NCBI GenBank assembly: GCA_035461385.1
Contig: DATHVI010000113.1
Span: forward strand, 1 to 17,323
Direction: 5' to 3'
Length of the DNA stretch: 17,323 nt
DNA from: DATHVI01 sp035461385
GTDB taxonomy: Bacteria; Actinomycetota; Thermoleophilia; Solirubrobacterales; 70-9
Notes under the pieces: model-generated
The model's input: only the letters and a program-made list of their open reading frames with translations
Database searches by the model: none
What the model was told of the DNA's origin: nothing
Made by a program: the position numbers and the translations under genes
Shown: positions 5,705-13,013 of the stretch, piece after piece
Position numbering within the stretch: the stretch's first letter is position 1
Layout: every line of letters begins with the position of its first letter

Positions 5705-6794
5705 TCCGCGGGAACTCTCCGCCGCCGCCCTCGCCGGGATGGAACTGACGGGTGATCTCGCTGTAGGCGACGATCCGCCGCGGCCGCTCGGCGCGGATCA
5801 GGAGCCACTGATCGCCCTCGGGCCAGCCGACCGCGAGCCAGCGCCCGTCCGGTGACCAGGTCGGGCCGGTGAGCGGCCCCGGCGGCATGCCGATCGCGCG
5901 CCCGCGCCCGCCTGGGAGCCTGATCACGAGCGCCGTGGCCCGGTCGCGACGCCGCAGCACGGCCGTCCCGCCGCTCGGTCCGCGGACCGACTGACCGGAC
6001 GCACCGGCTCCACGCGGAAGCGGTGGCAGGGCGGTTCGGTCGCGGGGACGGACCGGAACCGGTGTGCCGCTGTCGGCGTCGACCGCGCGGACCCTTCCCG
6101 ATGAAGTCCGGTAGGCGACGACGTGAAGCGGCCGGGACGGTCCCAGGTTCGCGTCCGGGACCGGCCTCCAGGCCGGGGCGCGCGGAGCGACCCGGCTTGC
6201 CAGCCGCCGGGCGCCGGTGCCATCCCCCGCGACGACCCAGAGGTCGTCGCCACTGCGGTACGCGATCCGGGTGTCGACGTCGGTGCCGGACCACCGCGGG
6301 GCTCGGACCACGCGTGGCGCGGTGATGGTCCACCGGACGTCGCCCTGCGGGTCGACCGCGACGAGCTGGCGCCCGTCGGTCGCGGCGACGTAGCGGCCGT
6401 GCGGCGACCAGATGGCCTCGTCGTAGTCGCCGAGCCGCCGCCTCGAGCCGTCGGCGCGGACGATCCACGCCCCGTCGCCAGCCTCGACCAGGAGCTCGCC
6501 GGGAGCCGGCAGGCGGCCGATGCCAGGCTCGGGCTCGGTGGCGCCGATCCCCACCACGTCGCCGACGAAGTCCGCCACCTTCGCCCCGGCCGGGCTGAGG
6601 CCGATCGCCAGCGCGAGCACGGCGGCGCCCGCGGCGACCGCGATCCCCCGCAGCGGCGCTCGCCGCGGCATCGGCGCCCGCCCGGCGTACCCGGCCCGGA
6701 CGAGCTGCCAGGCCCGCTCCTCGGCCCCGGCCTCGTCCGGAAGGGGGGCCTCGCGCAGCCGGCGCTCGAGCTCGCGGCGATCGGCGCGGCTCAA
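5676..6794 (-). CDS. Membrane-anchored propeller protein, probable anti-sigma factor
   Basis: The 372-residue product has a short charged cytoplasmic part (residues 1-48, RRELERRLREAPLPDEAGAEERAWQLV), one hydrophobic segment (about 50-67, ending LSPAGAK) and a large extracytoplasmic part. The latter has propeller-like repeats, including WSPHGRYVAATD (129-140) and WSPDGRWLAVGW (313-324), as in TolB/WD40-like PD40 repeats. The TTG start at 6794 overlaps the sigma gene stop (TTGA), so the two are translationally coupled. That layout is the usual one for an ECF sigma factor and its membrane anti-sigma factor. No zinc-type HxxxCxxC anti-sigma motif is present, so the sigma-binding role is inferred from position, topology and the coupled start. 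The outer domain could sense a ligand or cell-wall state. Confidence 0.75.
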   Translation of the reverse strand: MSRADRRELERRLREAPLPDEAGAEERAWQLVRAGYAGRAPMPRRAPLRGIAVAAGAAVLALAIGLSPAGAKVADFVGDVVGIGATEPEPGIGRLPAPGELLVEAGDGAWIVRADGSRRRLGDYDEAIWSPHGRYVAATDGRQLVAVDPQGDVRWTITAPRVVRAPRWSGTDVDTRIAYRSGDDLWVVAGDGTGARRLASRVAPRAPAWRPVPDANLGPSRPLHVVAYRTSSGRVRAVDADSGTPVPVRPRDRTALPPLPRGAGASGQSVRGPSGGTAVLRRRDRATALVIRLPGGRGRAIGMPPGPLTGPTWSPDGRWLAVGWPEGDQWLLIRAERPRRIVAYSEITRQFHPGEGGGGEFPRISGWILPER

Positions 6795-7360
6795 CCTTCC
6801 TCGCTTTCGATCGCGGGGCGGAGTCGATCGAGGGCCCGGCGCAGCCGCGAGTTCACCGTTCCCCGGGGGATCCCGAGGATGCCTCCGATCTCGCCCGGGG
6901 TGTACCCGAGCAGGTGGCGGAGAACCACCACGGCCCGGTGCTCCGGCGTCAGCCCGCCCAGCGCCGCGAACAGCTCGTCCGAGATCCGCTCACCGGCCGA
7001 CTCGGCGACGCCGAGCTCGGGGAGCTCGCTCTCCGCTCGCAGGTTGCGGGCCCGCGCGTGGTCGATCGCACGATTGACGGCGATCCGGTGAAGCCAGGGG
7101 CCGAACGGCCGCCGCCGGTCGAAGCGGTCGAGGGCGCGGATCGCGGCGAGGAACGACTCCTGGGCGATGTCCTCGGCGGCCGCGGGATCGCCGACGACGA
7201 GGAACGCAGCCCGGTGCGCCCGCCGCCAGTGGCGGCGAAAGAGCTCCTCGAGCGCCTCCTCGGAGCCTCGCTGGGCGTCGCGGACGAGCGCCGCCTCGCG
7301 GCGGCTTGCGAGCCCGCCGCCGAACGTGCGCAGCGGTGAGGAAGCCGTGCTCGCACTCAT
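6791..7360 (-). CDS. ECF-type RNA polymerase sigma factor
   Basis: The 189-residue protein directs RNA polymerase to a special set of promoters. Region 2 spans about residues 22-105, including EELFRRHWRRAHRAAFLVVG, DIAQESFLAAIRALDRFD and the WLHRIAVNRAIDHARAR end of region 2. Region 4 spans about 128-183, with LTPEHRAVVVLRHLLGYTPG and the helix-turn-helix EIGGILGIPRGTVNSRLRRAL. The ATG at 7360 is chosen because the family N-terminus begins there; the frame can be extended upstream to 7579 but that part overlaps the peptidase gene and has no sigma similarity. A GACAAT hexamer lies 11 bases upstream. It follows the peptidase gene after a 59-base gap and overlaps the presumed anti-sigma gene. 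Confidence 0.92.
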   Translation of the reverse strand: MSASTASSPLRTFGGGLASRREAALVRDAQRGSEEALEELFRRHWRRAHRAAFLVVGDPAAAEDIAQESFLAAIRALDRFDRRRPFGPWLHRIAVNRAIDHARARNLRAESELPELGVAESAGERISDELFAALGGLTPEHRAVVVLRHLLGYTPGEIGGILGIPRGTVNSRLRRALDRLRPAIESEEG

Positions 7361-7371
7361 GCGGCACCGGG

Positions 7372-7377
7372 ATTGTC
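7372..7377 (-). promoter_or_regulatory. Possible -10 element of the sigma factor gene
   Basis: GACAAT on the minus strand is 11 bases before the ATG at 7360, within the small palindrome CGGGACAATCCCG. No TTGACA-like or GGAAC-type -35 sits at the usual distance. The gene may also be read from the peptidase promoter. Confidence 0.3.
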
Positions 7378-7419
7378 CCGCGGCGACGGGCAGCGGGCGG
7401 CGTACCTCCGCGAACGCCG

Positions 7420-8316
7420 TCAAGCGGCCCCCCGATCGATCGATCGCGCGAGCTCCCGGATCGCTGAGACGTGGCCGGCGATGTCGCGGTCCCGCGCCTC
7501 GACCGACAGCTCGACCACGAACGAGCTCGTGCCCGGATGGTGCGTGTTCTGCCAGCGCGGGGCGGTGCCGGGGAGCCATCGCATCCGGCGGAAGGGCATG
7601 CCCGCGAGTCGCGCGTACCGCCGGGCCGCGGGCACGCTCGGCCCCCAGGCGCGGACCATCGGGTCGGCCTGCTGATGGAACCAGATCGTCAGATCCGGGC
7701 GCAGGCCTTCGATCAGCATCCGGGCGACCAGGGTCTCGGGCTCCGAGAAGGGTTCGGGGCCGGGATGCTCGGGATCACCGGCCTCCCCCGAGGGACGCCA
7801 GTCCGAGGCGAAGTTCCGGTTCAGGTCGACGCCGCGGGCGTTCGCGCGGTCGCGGGTTGCGCGTCCATCCGGGTTCAGGGTCGGGACGACGATCAGGCCG
7901 TCGCCGCCGGGCGGGCAACCGCCGATCGTCCAGACGACCGGGGCGGCGGCGCACTCGTCGCCGTGGATGCAGCCGACGACGAGGACCAGCGGCTTGCGCC
8001 CGAGCCCGTTGAACGCGCGCGCACGGATCGGACGCCCAAGGACGGAGTCCCCGAGCATCACCTCGGTGTGCCGCACTTCTCCCGGCCCGGCGGAGACGAC
8101 GCGACGGAGCTCGACGATCGCGCGGCCGGTGCGAGCCCGCTCTGCTCGCGGCAGGTCCTGCCCGGGACTCGATCCGGCATCTGCCCGACTCGCGGGCGTT
8201 CGATGCTCCCCGCGGAGGGGGGGATCAGTGAAAACCTCGCCGTTGGGCCCCCAGATTCCGAGCATCGCCAGCACGAGGGCGGCGAGGACCACCACCGTCA
8301 ACCGAGCGAACCCCAT
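7420..8316 (-). CDS. M14-family zinc carboxypeptidase (MpaA-like), exported or membrane-anchored
   Basis: The 298-residue protein starts with a hydrophobic signal or anchor (about residues 5-22, LTVVVLAALVLAMLGIW) and a disordered linker to about 65. The metallopeptidase domain follows: zinc ligands in GCIHGDE (His118, Glu121), substrate-binding LNRNF (165-169), a third likely ligand His214 in IWFHQQ, and the general-base glutamate Glu269 in SSFVVEL. This short M14 form resembles murein peptide amidase A and related D,L-/gamma-glutamyl peptidases that trim cell-wall peptides; the exact substrate is not shown. A strong GGAGG (8323-8327) lies six bases before the ATG at 8316. It is the first gene of a probable operon with the sigma factor and its anti-sigma partner, suggesting a cell-envelope response. 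Confidence 0.85.
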   Translation of the reverse strand: MGFARLTVVVLAALVLAMLGIWGPNGEVFTDPPLRGEHRTPASRADAGSSPGQDLPRAERARTGRAIVELRRVVSAGPGEVRHTEVMLGDSVLGRPIRARAFNGLGRKPLVLVVGCIHGDECAAAPVVWTIGGCPPGGDGLIVVPTLNPDGRATRDRANARGVDLNRNFASDWRPSGEAGDPEHPGPEPFSEPETLVARMLIEGLRPDLTIWFHQQADPMVRAWGPSVPAARRYARLAGMPFRRMRWLPGTAPRWQNTHHPGTSSFVVELSVEARDRDIAGHVSAIRELARSIDRGAA

Positions 8317-8454
8317 CCTCCACCTCCCCGGATTCGAACCGCGGGCGTCATCTCATCCTCCTCACGTCGGTGCTGCCGGTGATACGGGTCCGGGGGGCGC
8401 GGAGGTCCCGCGCGCGAGCGGCGGTGATCGGATCGACCTGGGAGACTGCCCTGC

Positions 8455-10089
8455 GTGACGCGCGACCAGCGGCTGACCCTGATCGCGACGATCCTCGGCA
8501 CCGGGATCGTGTTCCTCGACTCGACGGTGGTCAACGTCGCGCTGCCGGCGATCCAGCGCGATCTCGACACCGGGCTCGCCGGGCAGCAGTGGGTGGTCGA
8601 GGCCTACCTGCTCGCGCTGGTGGCGCTGCTCCTCGTCGGCGGGTCGCTCGGGGACCTCTACGGGCGCCGGCGCCTGTTCTCGATCGGGCTGTTCGGCTTT
8701 GCGGTCACCTCGGTGCTCTGCGCGATCGCTCCCAACGTCGAGCTGCTGATCGCCGCGCGAGCCCTCCAGGGCTGCGCCGGGGCGCTGCTCGTCCCGGGCT
8801 CGCTCGCGATCCTCGCGGCGACGTTCGAGGGCGAGGCGCGCGGCCGGGCGGTCGGCGTCTGGACCGCGTGGGCGGGGATCTCGACCCTGATCGGTCCCGC
8901 CGCCGGGGGCTTGCTGATCGAGCTCGACTGGCGCTGGATCTTCTGGATCAACGTGCCGCTGCTGGCCGCGACGATCTGGGTGACCCGGATCGCAGTCTCC
9001 GAGAGCTCCGATCCCGAGGCCTGCCCCGGGATCGACGGCGCCGGAATCGTGCTCTCCGCGGTCGGCCTCGGCGGGCCGATCCTGGCGCTGATCGAGCAGC
9101 CGACCCGCGGCTGGGGCGACCCTCTGGTCTGGGCGCCGCTCGCGATCGGCATCGCCGCCCTGGTCGCCTTCGTCTGGTGGGAGTCGCACACCCGCGCTCC
9201 GATGCTCGAGCTGGCGCTGTTTCGGATCCGCAACTTCCTCGTCGTCAACCTGGCGACGCTGTGCGTCTACGCGTCGCTGATGGGCGGCAGCTTCTTCCTC
9301 ACGATCTACCTCCAGCAGGTCTCGGGCTACACGCCGTTCGAGGCGGGAGCGGCGACGACCCCGATCACGATCCTGATGTTCTTCCTCTCGTCGCGGTTCG
9401 GGGCGCTTGCGGGGAGGATCGGCCCGCGGTTGCCGATGGGAGTGGGCCCGCTGATCGCCGCGGTCGGCGTCGCGCTGCTCGTCCGCGTCGATCGCGACCC
9501 GAACTACCTCACCGACGTGCTGCCGGCGCTGATCCCGTTCGGGGTCGGCCTCTCGGTGACCGTCGCCCCGCTCACCACCACCGTCCTCGACTCGGTGCCC
9601 GAGCGCCAGGCGGGGATCGCGTCGGGTGCGAACAACGCCGTCTCGAGGATCGCCGGCCTGCTCGCGATCGCCGCCCTCGGGGCGGTGATCTCGGGCCAGT
9701 TCACGGCGACGGTCGACGAGGCGCTTCCCGCCGGCGCGCTCAGCGCCGAGGCGGCCGCCGCGGTCGAGGACGCGAAGGCGCAGCCGCTCGCGGGCGCCAA
9801 CGGCGAGGAGGTTCCCGCCGGCGAGCGGGCGACGGTGGTCGAGGAGATCACCTCGGCGTCGGAGTCGGCGTTCGCGACCGGGATCTGGGTCTCGGCGGCG
9901 CTGATGGCGCTCGGCGGCCTGATCTCGCTCGCCGGCGTCCGCAACCCCGAGCACCCGACCGAGCCCGAGCCCGAGAACGTTCCCCGTGCCGCGCCCGCCG
10001 GGGAGTGCGGCCGCATCACCGAGGCGCCGGCGCTCGAGGAGGCCCCCGCGGCGCTCAGCGGAGCCGGCGCCGCTGAATCGCCGCCGTGA
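8455..10089 (+). CDS. MFS drug efflux transporter, DHA2 (EmrB/QacA) family, 14 TM
   Basis: This proton-driven exporter of the DHA2 group has 544 residues, the usual size for 14 transmembrane helices. Seen in order: TM1 with DSTVVNVALPAIQRDL, TM2 with QQWVVEAYLLALVALLLVGGSL, motif A GSLGDLYGRRRL before TM3, and motif C-like GPAAGGLLIE in TM5 followed by WRWIFWINVPL. Further helices follow, with a large insert near residues 420-465 before the last helix. The region from about 422 to 460 is Ala/Glu-rich and loop-like. The GTG start is preceded by GGGAG (8440-8444) at ten bases. The gene is divergent from the peptidase gene with 138 bases between them. No regulator is adjacent, so substrates cannot be named. 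Confidence 0.92.
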   Translation: MTRDQRLTLIATILGTGIVFLDSTVVNVALPAIQRDLDTGLAGQQWVVEAYLLALVALLLVGGSLGDLYGRRRLFSIGLFGFAVTSVLCAIAPNVELLIAARALQGCAGALLVPGSLAILAATFEGEARGRAVGVWTAWAGISTLIGPAAGGLLIELDWRWIFWINVPLLAATIWVTRIAVSESSDPEACPGIDGAGIVLSAVGLGGPILALIEQPTRGWGDPLVWAPLAIGIAALVAFVWWESHTRAPMLELALFRIRNFLVVNLATLCVYASLMGGSFFLTIYLQQVSGYTPFEAGAATTPITILMFFLSSRFGALAGRIGPRLPMGVGPLIAAVGVALLVRVDRDPNYLTDVLPALIPFGVGLSVTVAPLTTTVLDSVPERQAGIASGANNAVSRIAGLLAIAALGAVISGQFTATVDEALPAGALSAEAAAAVEDAKAQPLAGANGEEVPAGERATVVEEITSASESAFATGIWVSAALMALGGLISLAGVRNPEHPTEPEPENVPRAAPAGECGRITEAPALEEAPAALSGAGAAESPP

Positions 10090-10155
10090 GCGATCGAAGC
10101 CGGTGAGTCCGGGGTTCGACCGCTATCGGCGGCTAAATCGCGCACCGAACGCCGG

Positions 10156-10180
10156 CCCCGCGCTCATCCCCGGCGCGGGG
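10156..10180 (-). terminator. GC-rich hairpin over the stop codon of the HTTM gene
   Basis: CCCCGCGC (10156-10163) and GCGCGGGG (10173-10180) can pair with a nine-base loop that contains the TGA stop codon (10164-10166). It lies at the 3' end between two convergent genes. There is no T-tract, so function as a terminator is weakly supported; similar stems may be frequent in such GC-rich DNA. Confidence 0.25.
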
Positions 10181-11555
10181 GCTCCGGCGCGATCCAGTCG
10201 GCGGCGCGGATCGTGCGCGGGACGGCCGAGAGGTCGCGGTCGGGGTCGACGATGTGGCGGGCCGGGCGGCCGTTGAGCGAGACGACCGCCTCGACCCGGA
10301 CCTCGACGTCGCGGCCCGCCTCGCGCTCACGCTCGCCGAGGTGGTGCGCGAGCTGGACGAGCATGTCCGGTCGCACGGAGGCCTGGAGGTATTGGCGCCG
10401 GGTGATCAGCTCGAGCGGGTCGAGCCGCCGGCGCTCGCCGGTCCGCCGGTCGACGCCGTAGAAGCGCGCCTGGCCCCGCTTGTCGCGAAGCTTCATGTGC
10501 CACGAGAACCGGTGGCCCTCCTCGGTCCAATGGACGAGGCCGGGATAGAGGTGATGGCGGAGCGGGACGAGGAGCTGGATCGCGATCCAGGTGGCGAGCG
10601 CGGGGACGAGCAGCCCGGACGTCCAGCGCGGCGGGCGTTCCCCCGGCACCGCGTCCGGGCCCGCGCCGGCGGGCTGCGAGGCCGGTCGCGCCGCTCCGCG
10701 CAGCCGAGGAGCCGTTCGCCGCGCCCGCGACCACACCCGTCGCGGCCAGTCGGGGGCGAAGAACACCGTCGTCGCGGCGATCATCATCGGCGGGAAGATC
10801 CCGATGTCGAAGACGATCCAGTTGGTGACGTGGAACGCGACGGCGAGGCAGTACGCGAACAACCTCGTCCGTCGCCACAGCAGCAGCGGGACGATCAGCA
10901 GGTCGAAGGCGAGCCCGCCCCAGCTGAACGCGAGCCCCGCCCACGACGCCTCGAGCAGCGGGCCGACGAGGGCCAGGTCGGAGCGCTCGGCGAGCCAGAT
11001 TCCCATCGGCTCGCCGGCGAACCAGTCCCCGTTCAGCTTCGCGATCCCGGCGTAGAAGTAGACGACGCCGAGCTGGAAGCGGAGCATCCACACCGCCCAG
11101 GCCGGCACCGTTCGCGGCTGGTCGGGGTGACGCAGGGCGGTGACGGAGAGGGCGCGGTCGGACGGCGCCGCAGCGATCAGGGCGAGGAGGAGGAGCGCGG
11201 CGTAGAAGTGGTTCAGGTACTCGGCCTTGTCGAGCAGGAAGACGTAGCCGAACCCGACCACGACCAGCGGCGCGACGACCCGGTGGGCGACCCCGGCCGC
11301 AAGGCAGAGCGCGAGCACGCCGAGGATCGCGAAGTGGACGTACATCCCGATCCCCGGCCATGGCCGGATCCAGTCGACCAGCCCCCAGGTGAAGTGGTAG
11401 TCGGGATCGAGGAACGAGACCGCGATCCAGTCGGTGGCGAGGTAGTTGAGCGCCTCGGCTGCGAGCAGCAGCCCGAGGGCGATCCTGACCACCGCCACCG
11501 ACGCCCCGTCGACCGGGGCGGTGAGGCGCCGGCGGAGCTGTCGCTCTCCTCCCAT
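10164..11555 (-). CDS. Vitamin K-dependent carboxylase-like (HTTM) membrane protein
   Basis: This 463-residue polytopic membrane protein belongs to the HTTM / vitamin K gamma-carboxylase superfamily. Several helices lie between residues 17 and 290. Two stretches match functional parts of the animal enzyme GGCX: LLDKAEYLNHFYAALLL (107-123, including NH at 115-116, where GGCX has its important His160) and YFYAGIAKLNGDW (166-178), whose Lys173 aligns with catalytic Lys218 of GGCX (GVKKLDADW). The C-terminal soluble part keeps EGHRFSWHMKLR, PDMLVQLAHHL and SLNGRPARHIVDP, again as in full-length family members. True carboxylation of glutamate in bacteria is not established, so activity is inference. 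The ATG at 11555 has GGAG directly adjacent, an unusual spacing. The gene ends convergent to the MFS gene with 74 bases between. Confidence 0.85.
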   Translation of the reverse strand: MGGERQLRRRLTAPVDGASVAVVRIALGLLLAAEALNYLATDWIAVSFLDPDYHFTWGLVDWIRPWPGIGMYVHFAILGVLALCLAAGVAHRVVAPLVVVGFGYVFLLDKAEYLNHFYAALLLLALIAAAPSDRALSVTALRHPDQPRTVPAWAVWMLRFQLGVVYFYAGIAKLNGDWFAGEPMGIWLAERSDLALVGPLLEASWAGLAFSWGGLAFDLLIVPLLLWRRTRLFAYCLAVAFHVTNWIVFDIGIFPPMMIAATTVFFAPDWPRRVWSRARRTAPRLRGAARPASQPAGAGPDAVPGERPPRWTSGLLVPALATWIAIQLLVPLRHHLYPGLVHWTEEGHRFSWHMKLRDKRGQARFYGVDRRTGERRRLDPLELITRRQYLQASVRPDMLVQLAHHLGEREREAGRDVEVRVEAVVSLNGRPARHIVDPDRDLSAVPRTIRAADWIAPEPPRRG

Positions 11556-11573
11556 CTCCCGCGGCCCGGAGGC

Positions 11574-11579
11574 TACGCT
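11574..11579 (+). promoter_or_regulatory. -10-like element of the SnoaL-like gene (leaderless)
   Basis: TACGCT ends eight bases before the GTG at 11588, with no ribosome binding site between. On the opposite strand TAGCCT (11570-11575) overlaps it and could serve the divergent membrane protein gene. Confidence 0.35.
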
Positions 11580-11587
11580 GAACGCCG

Positions 11588-11992
11588 GTGTCGCGTGAAG
11601 ACGTCGAGCTCGTTCGGGCGATGTTCAGCGCCTGGGAGGAGGGAGACCTCGAGCGCTCGCTCGCCTACGTCTCCGCGGACGCCGAATGGCTGCCCTCGGT
11701 GTGGAGCGGCGGCGGCAGCTTCCACGGCCACGACGGCGTCCGCCGCTGGGCGGCGCGGCTCGCCGGATCCGACCGGCGGGTCGAGGTTCGCGCGCTCGAG
11801 TACCGGGACGGCCCGTCCGGGGTGGCGGTGATCGGCGAGGTACGGCGCGTCAGCGGCGCGGGGGAGCCCGGGGCCCCGATCACGCTCGGCTGGGTGTTCG
11901 AGGTCGAGGACGGGCTGGTGGTGAGGGGCGAGGGCTTCACCGACCCCGGCCACGCGCTGCGGCTTGCCGGCGTCTGGCGACCGCCGCCGTGA
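11588..11992 (+). CDS. SnoaL-like / NTF2-fold protein
   Basis: The 134-residue product fits the small SnoaL-like group of the NTF2 superfamily, a cone-shaped alpha+beta barrel used by isomerases, hydrolases and many proteins of unknown role. The opening EDVELVRAMFSAWEEGDLERSLAYVSADAEWLPS is the typical helix pair and first strand. It is followed by GGSFHGHDGVRRWAARL and three long strands (VEVRALEYRD, GVAVIGEVRRVS, ITLGWVFEVEDGLVVRGEGF). No catalytic residue can be assigned. The GTG at 11588 is the first start and lies just after the -10-like hexamer. Its 3' end is 12 bases from the convergent acetyltransferase gene. Confidence 0.75.
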   Translation: MSREDVELVRAMFSAWEEGDLERSLAYVSADAEWLPSVWSGGGSFHGHDGVRRWAARLAGSDRRVEVRALEYRDGPSGVAVIGEVRRVSGAGEPGAPITLGWVFEVEDGLVVRGEGFTDPGHALRLAGVWRPPP

Positions 11993-12004
11993 TCGCCGTC
12001 GCGA

Positions 12005-13000
12005 TCAGGCCGCCTCGTCGGCGACCAGCTCCATCAGCAGTCCATCGTGCCAACCCTCGCCCCCTGCGTCGCGCTCGTGGCGGCGCATGACCCCGACTCT
12101 GCGAAACCCGGCCTTCTCGTAGGCGCGAATCGCGGCGTGGTTCGAGGTCGCCGGGTCGATCGTGATCCGGTGGTGGCCGCGGTCGAAGAGCAGGTGTCGG
12201 ACGACGCGGCCCACCACCTCGGTGCCGATCCCGCGACCGTGGCGGGCGGGGTCGAGGAAGAGGTCGATCGACGCGTGGCGGTACTTGGGATCGGGCTCCT
12301 CCGAGAACTGGACCATCCCGGCCAGCTCCCCGTCCAGCTCGACCGCGAGCCGCCTCGTGTCCGGGTCGATGTCGGTCCACGGAAACCCCGGCTCCGGCCG
12401 ATCCCACCATCGCGCAACCTCGGGGCGCTCGAGGATGCGCAGGAGCCGACCCTCGTCGCCCCGAGCGAGCGGGCGCAGCAGCAGCCCGTCGAGGCGGGCT
12501 CGAAGCCGCACCGTCGGCTCGCTCGCCCCCGCCGCCTCGCCGGTGGCGCCGTCGGGCTCGAAGCCGAACCAGCGGTAGAAGGAGCGCGCCTGGTCGTTGC
12601 GCTCCAGGACCCAAAGCGTCGCGATGCGGTAGCCGCCCTCGCGGAGCTCGGCGAGCGCGGCGCGCATAAGCGCGGTGCCGGCTCCCGACCGCCACCTCGC
12701 GGGGTCGACGTAGGTGGCCGCGACCTCGGCGGTTCGCGGGTCGGCGTCATCGTCGCGGCTGGGGGCGGCGGTCGTGCAGACGCCCTCGATCTCGCCGCCC
12801 TCCCCGACCGCGACCAGCGTCGAATAGGGTCGTCCCTCGCCGGCGAGGACCTCCGCCCACCGGCGCTCGCGCGCGTCGACCGACAGCCGGCCGAGGACGT
12901 GATCGCCGACGATGCCCTGGTAACCCGTCCGCCAGGCGCGAACGTGGATCTCGGCGATCGGTCGCGCATCGGCGGGGGCTACTGGCCGGAGGGTCGGCAT
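12005..13000 (-). CDS. Tandem GNAT acetyltransferase (two domains, second AAC(6')-like)
   Basis: The 331-residue product holds two GNAT domains. The first (about residues 1-160) opens LRPVAPADARPIAEIHVRAW and has the acetyl-CoA loop RWRSGAGTALM (102-112) and NDQARSFYRWFGFEPDG (135-151). The second (about 168-325) has LLLRPLARGDEGRLLRI, HGRGIGTEVVGRVVRHL (254-270) and NHAAIRAYEKAGFRRVGVM. Its ordering and its SIDLFLDPARHGRGIG segment resemble aminoglycoside 6'-N-acetyltransferases and related amino-group acetylases. The substrate of neither domain is known. ATG 13000 is preferred over ATG 13009 because a GACAAT -10-like element (13008-13013) would overlap the latter and lies seven bases before the former. 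Confidence 0.85.
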   Translation of the reverse strand: MPTLRPVAPADARPIAEIHVRAWRTGYQGIVGDHVLGRLSVDARERRWAEVLAGEGRPYSTLVAVGEGGEIEGVCTTAAPSRDDDADPRTAEVAATYVDPARWRSGAGTALMRAALAELREGGYRIATLWVLERNDQARSFYRWFGFEPDGATGEAAGASEPTVRLRARLDGLLLRPLARGDEGRLLRILERPEVARWWDRPEPGFPWTDIDPDTRRLAVELDGELAGMVQFSEEPDPKYRHASIDLFLDPARHGRGIGTEVVGRVVRHLLFDRGHHRITIDPATSNHAAIRAYEKAGFRRVGVMRRHERDAGGEGWHDGLLMELVADEAA

Positions 13001-13007
13001 CACCGGC

Positions 13008-13013
13008 ATTGTC
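13008..13013 (-). promoter_or_regulatory. -10-like element of the tandem GNAT gene (leaderless)
   Basis: GACAAT on the minus strand ends seven bases before the ATG at 13000. There is no Shine-Dalgarno sequence. It overlaps the end of the frameshifted purU reading frame (13012-13014). Confidence 0.35.

Noticed and set aside
7433..7446. CGATCGATCGATCG palindromic repeat
   Set aside because: It lies inside the 3' coding end of the M14 peptidase and encodes ordinary residues (SIDR). It is too short to call a repeat element.
8328..8350. tRNA-like T-arm on the minus strand (GGTTCGAATCC within a GC stem)
   Set aside because: The T-loop sequence is perfect but one stem pair fails, and no matching acceptor, anticodon or D arm is found in the 75 bases before it. 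A tRNA or an attachment site is not supported.
8362..9954. 530-codon minus-strand open frame opposite the MFS transporter
   Set aside because: The Arg/Asp/Gly-rich translation is typical of a GC-rich antisense frame. The plus strand has a complete 14-helix transporter.
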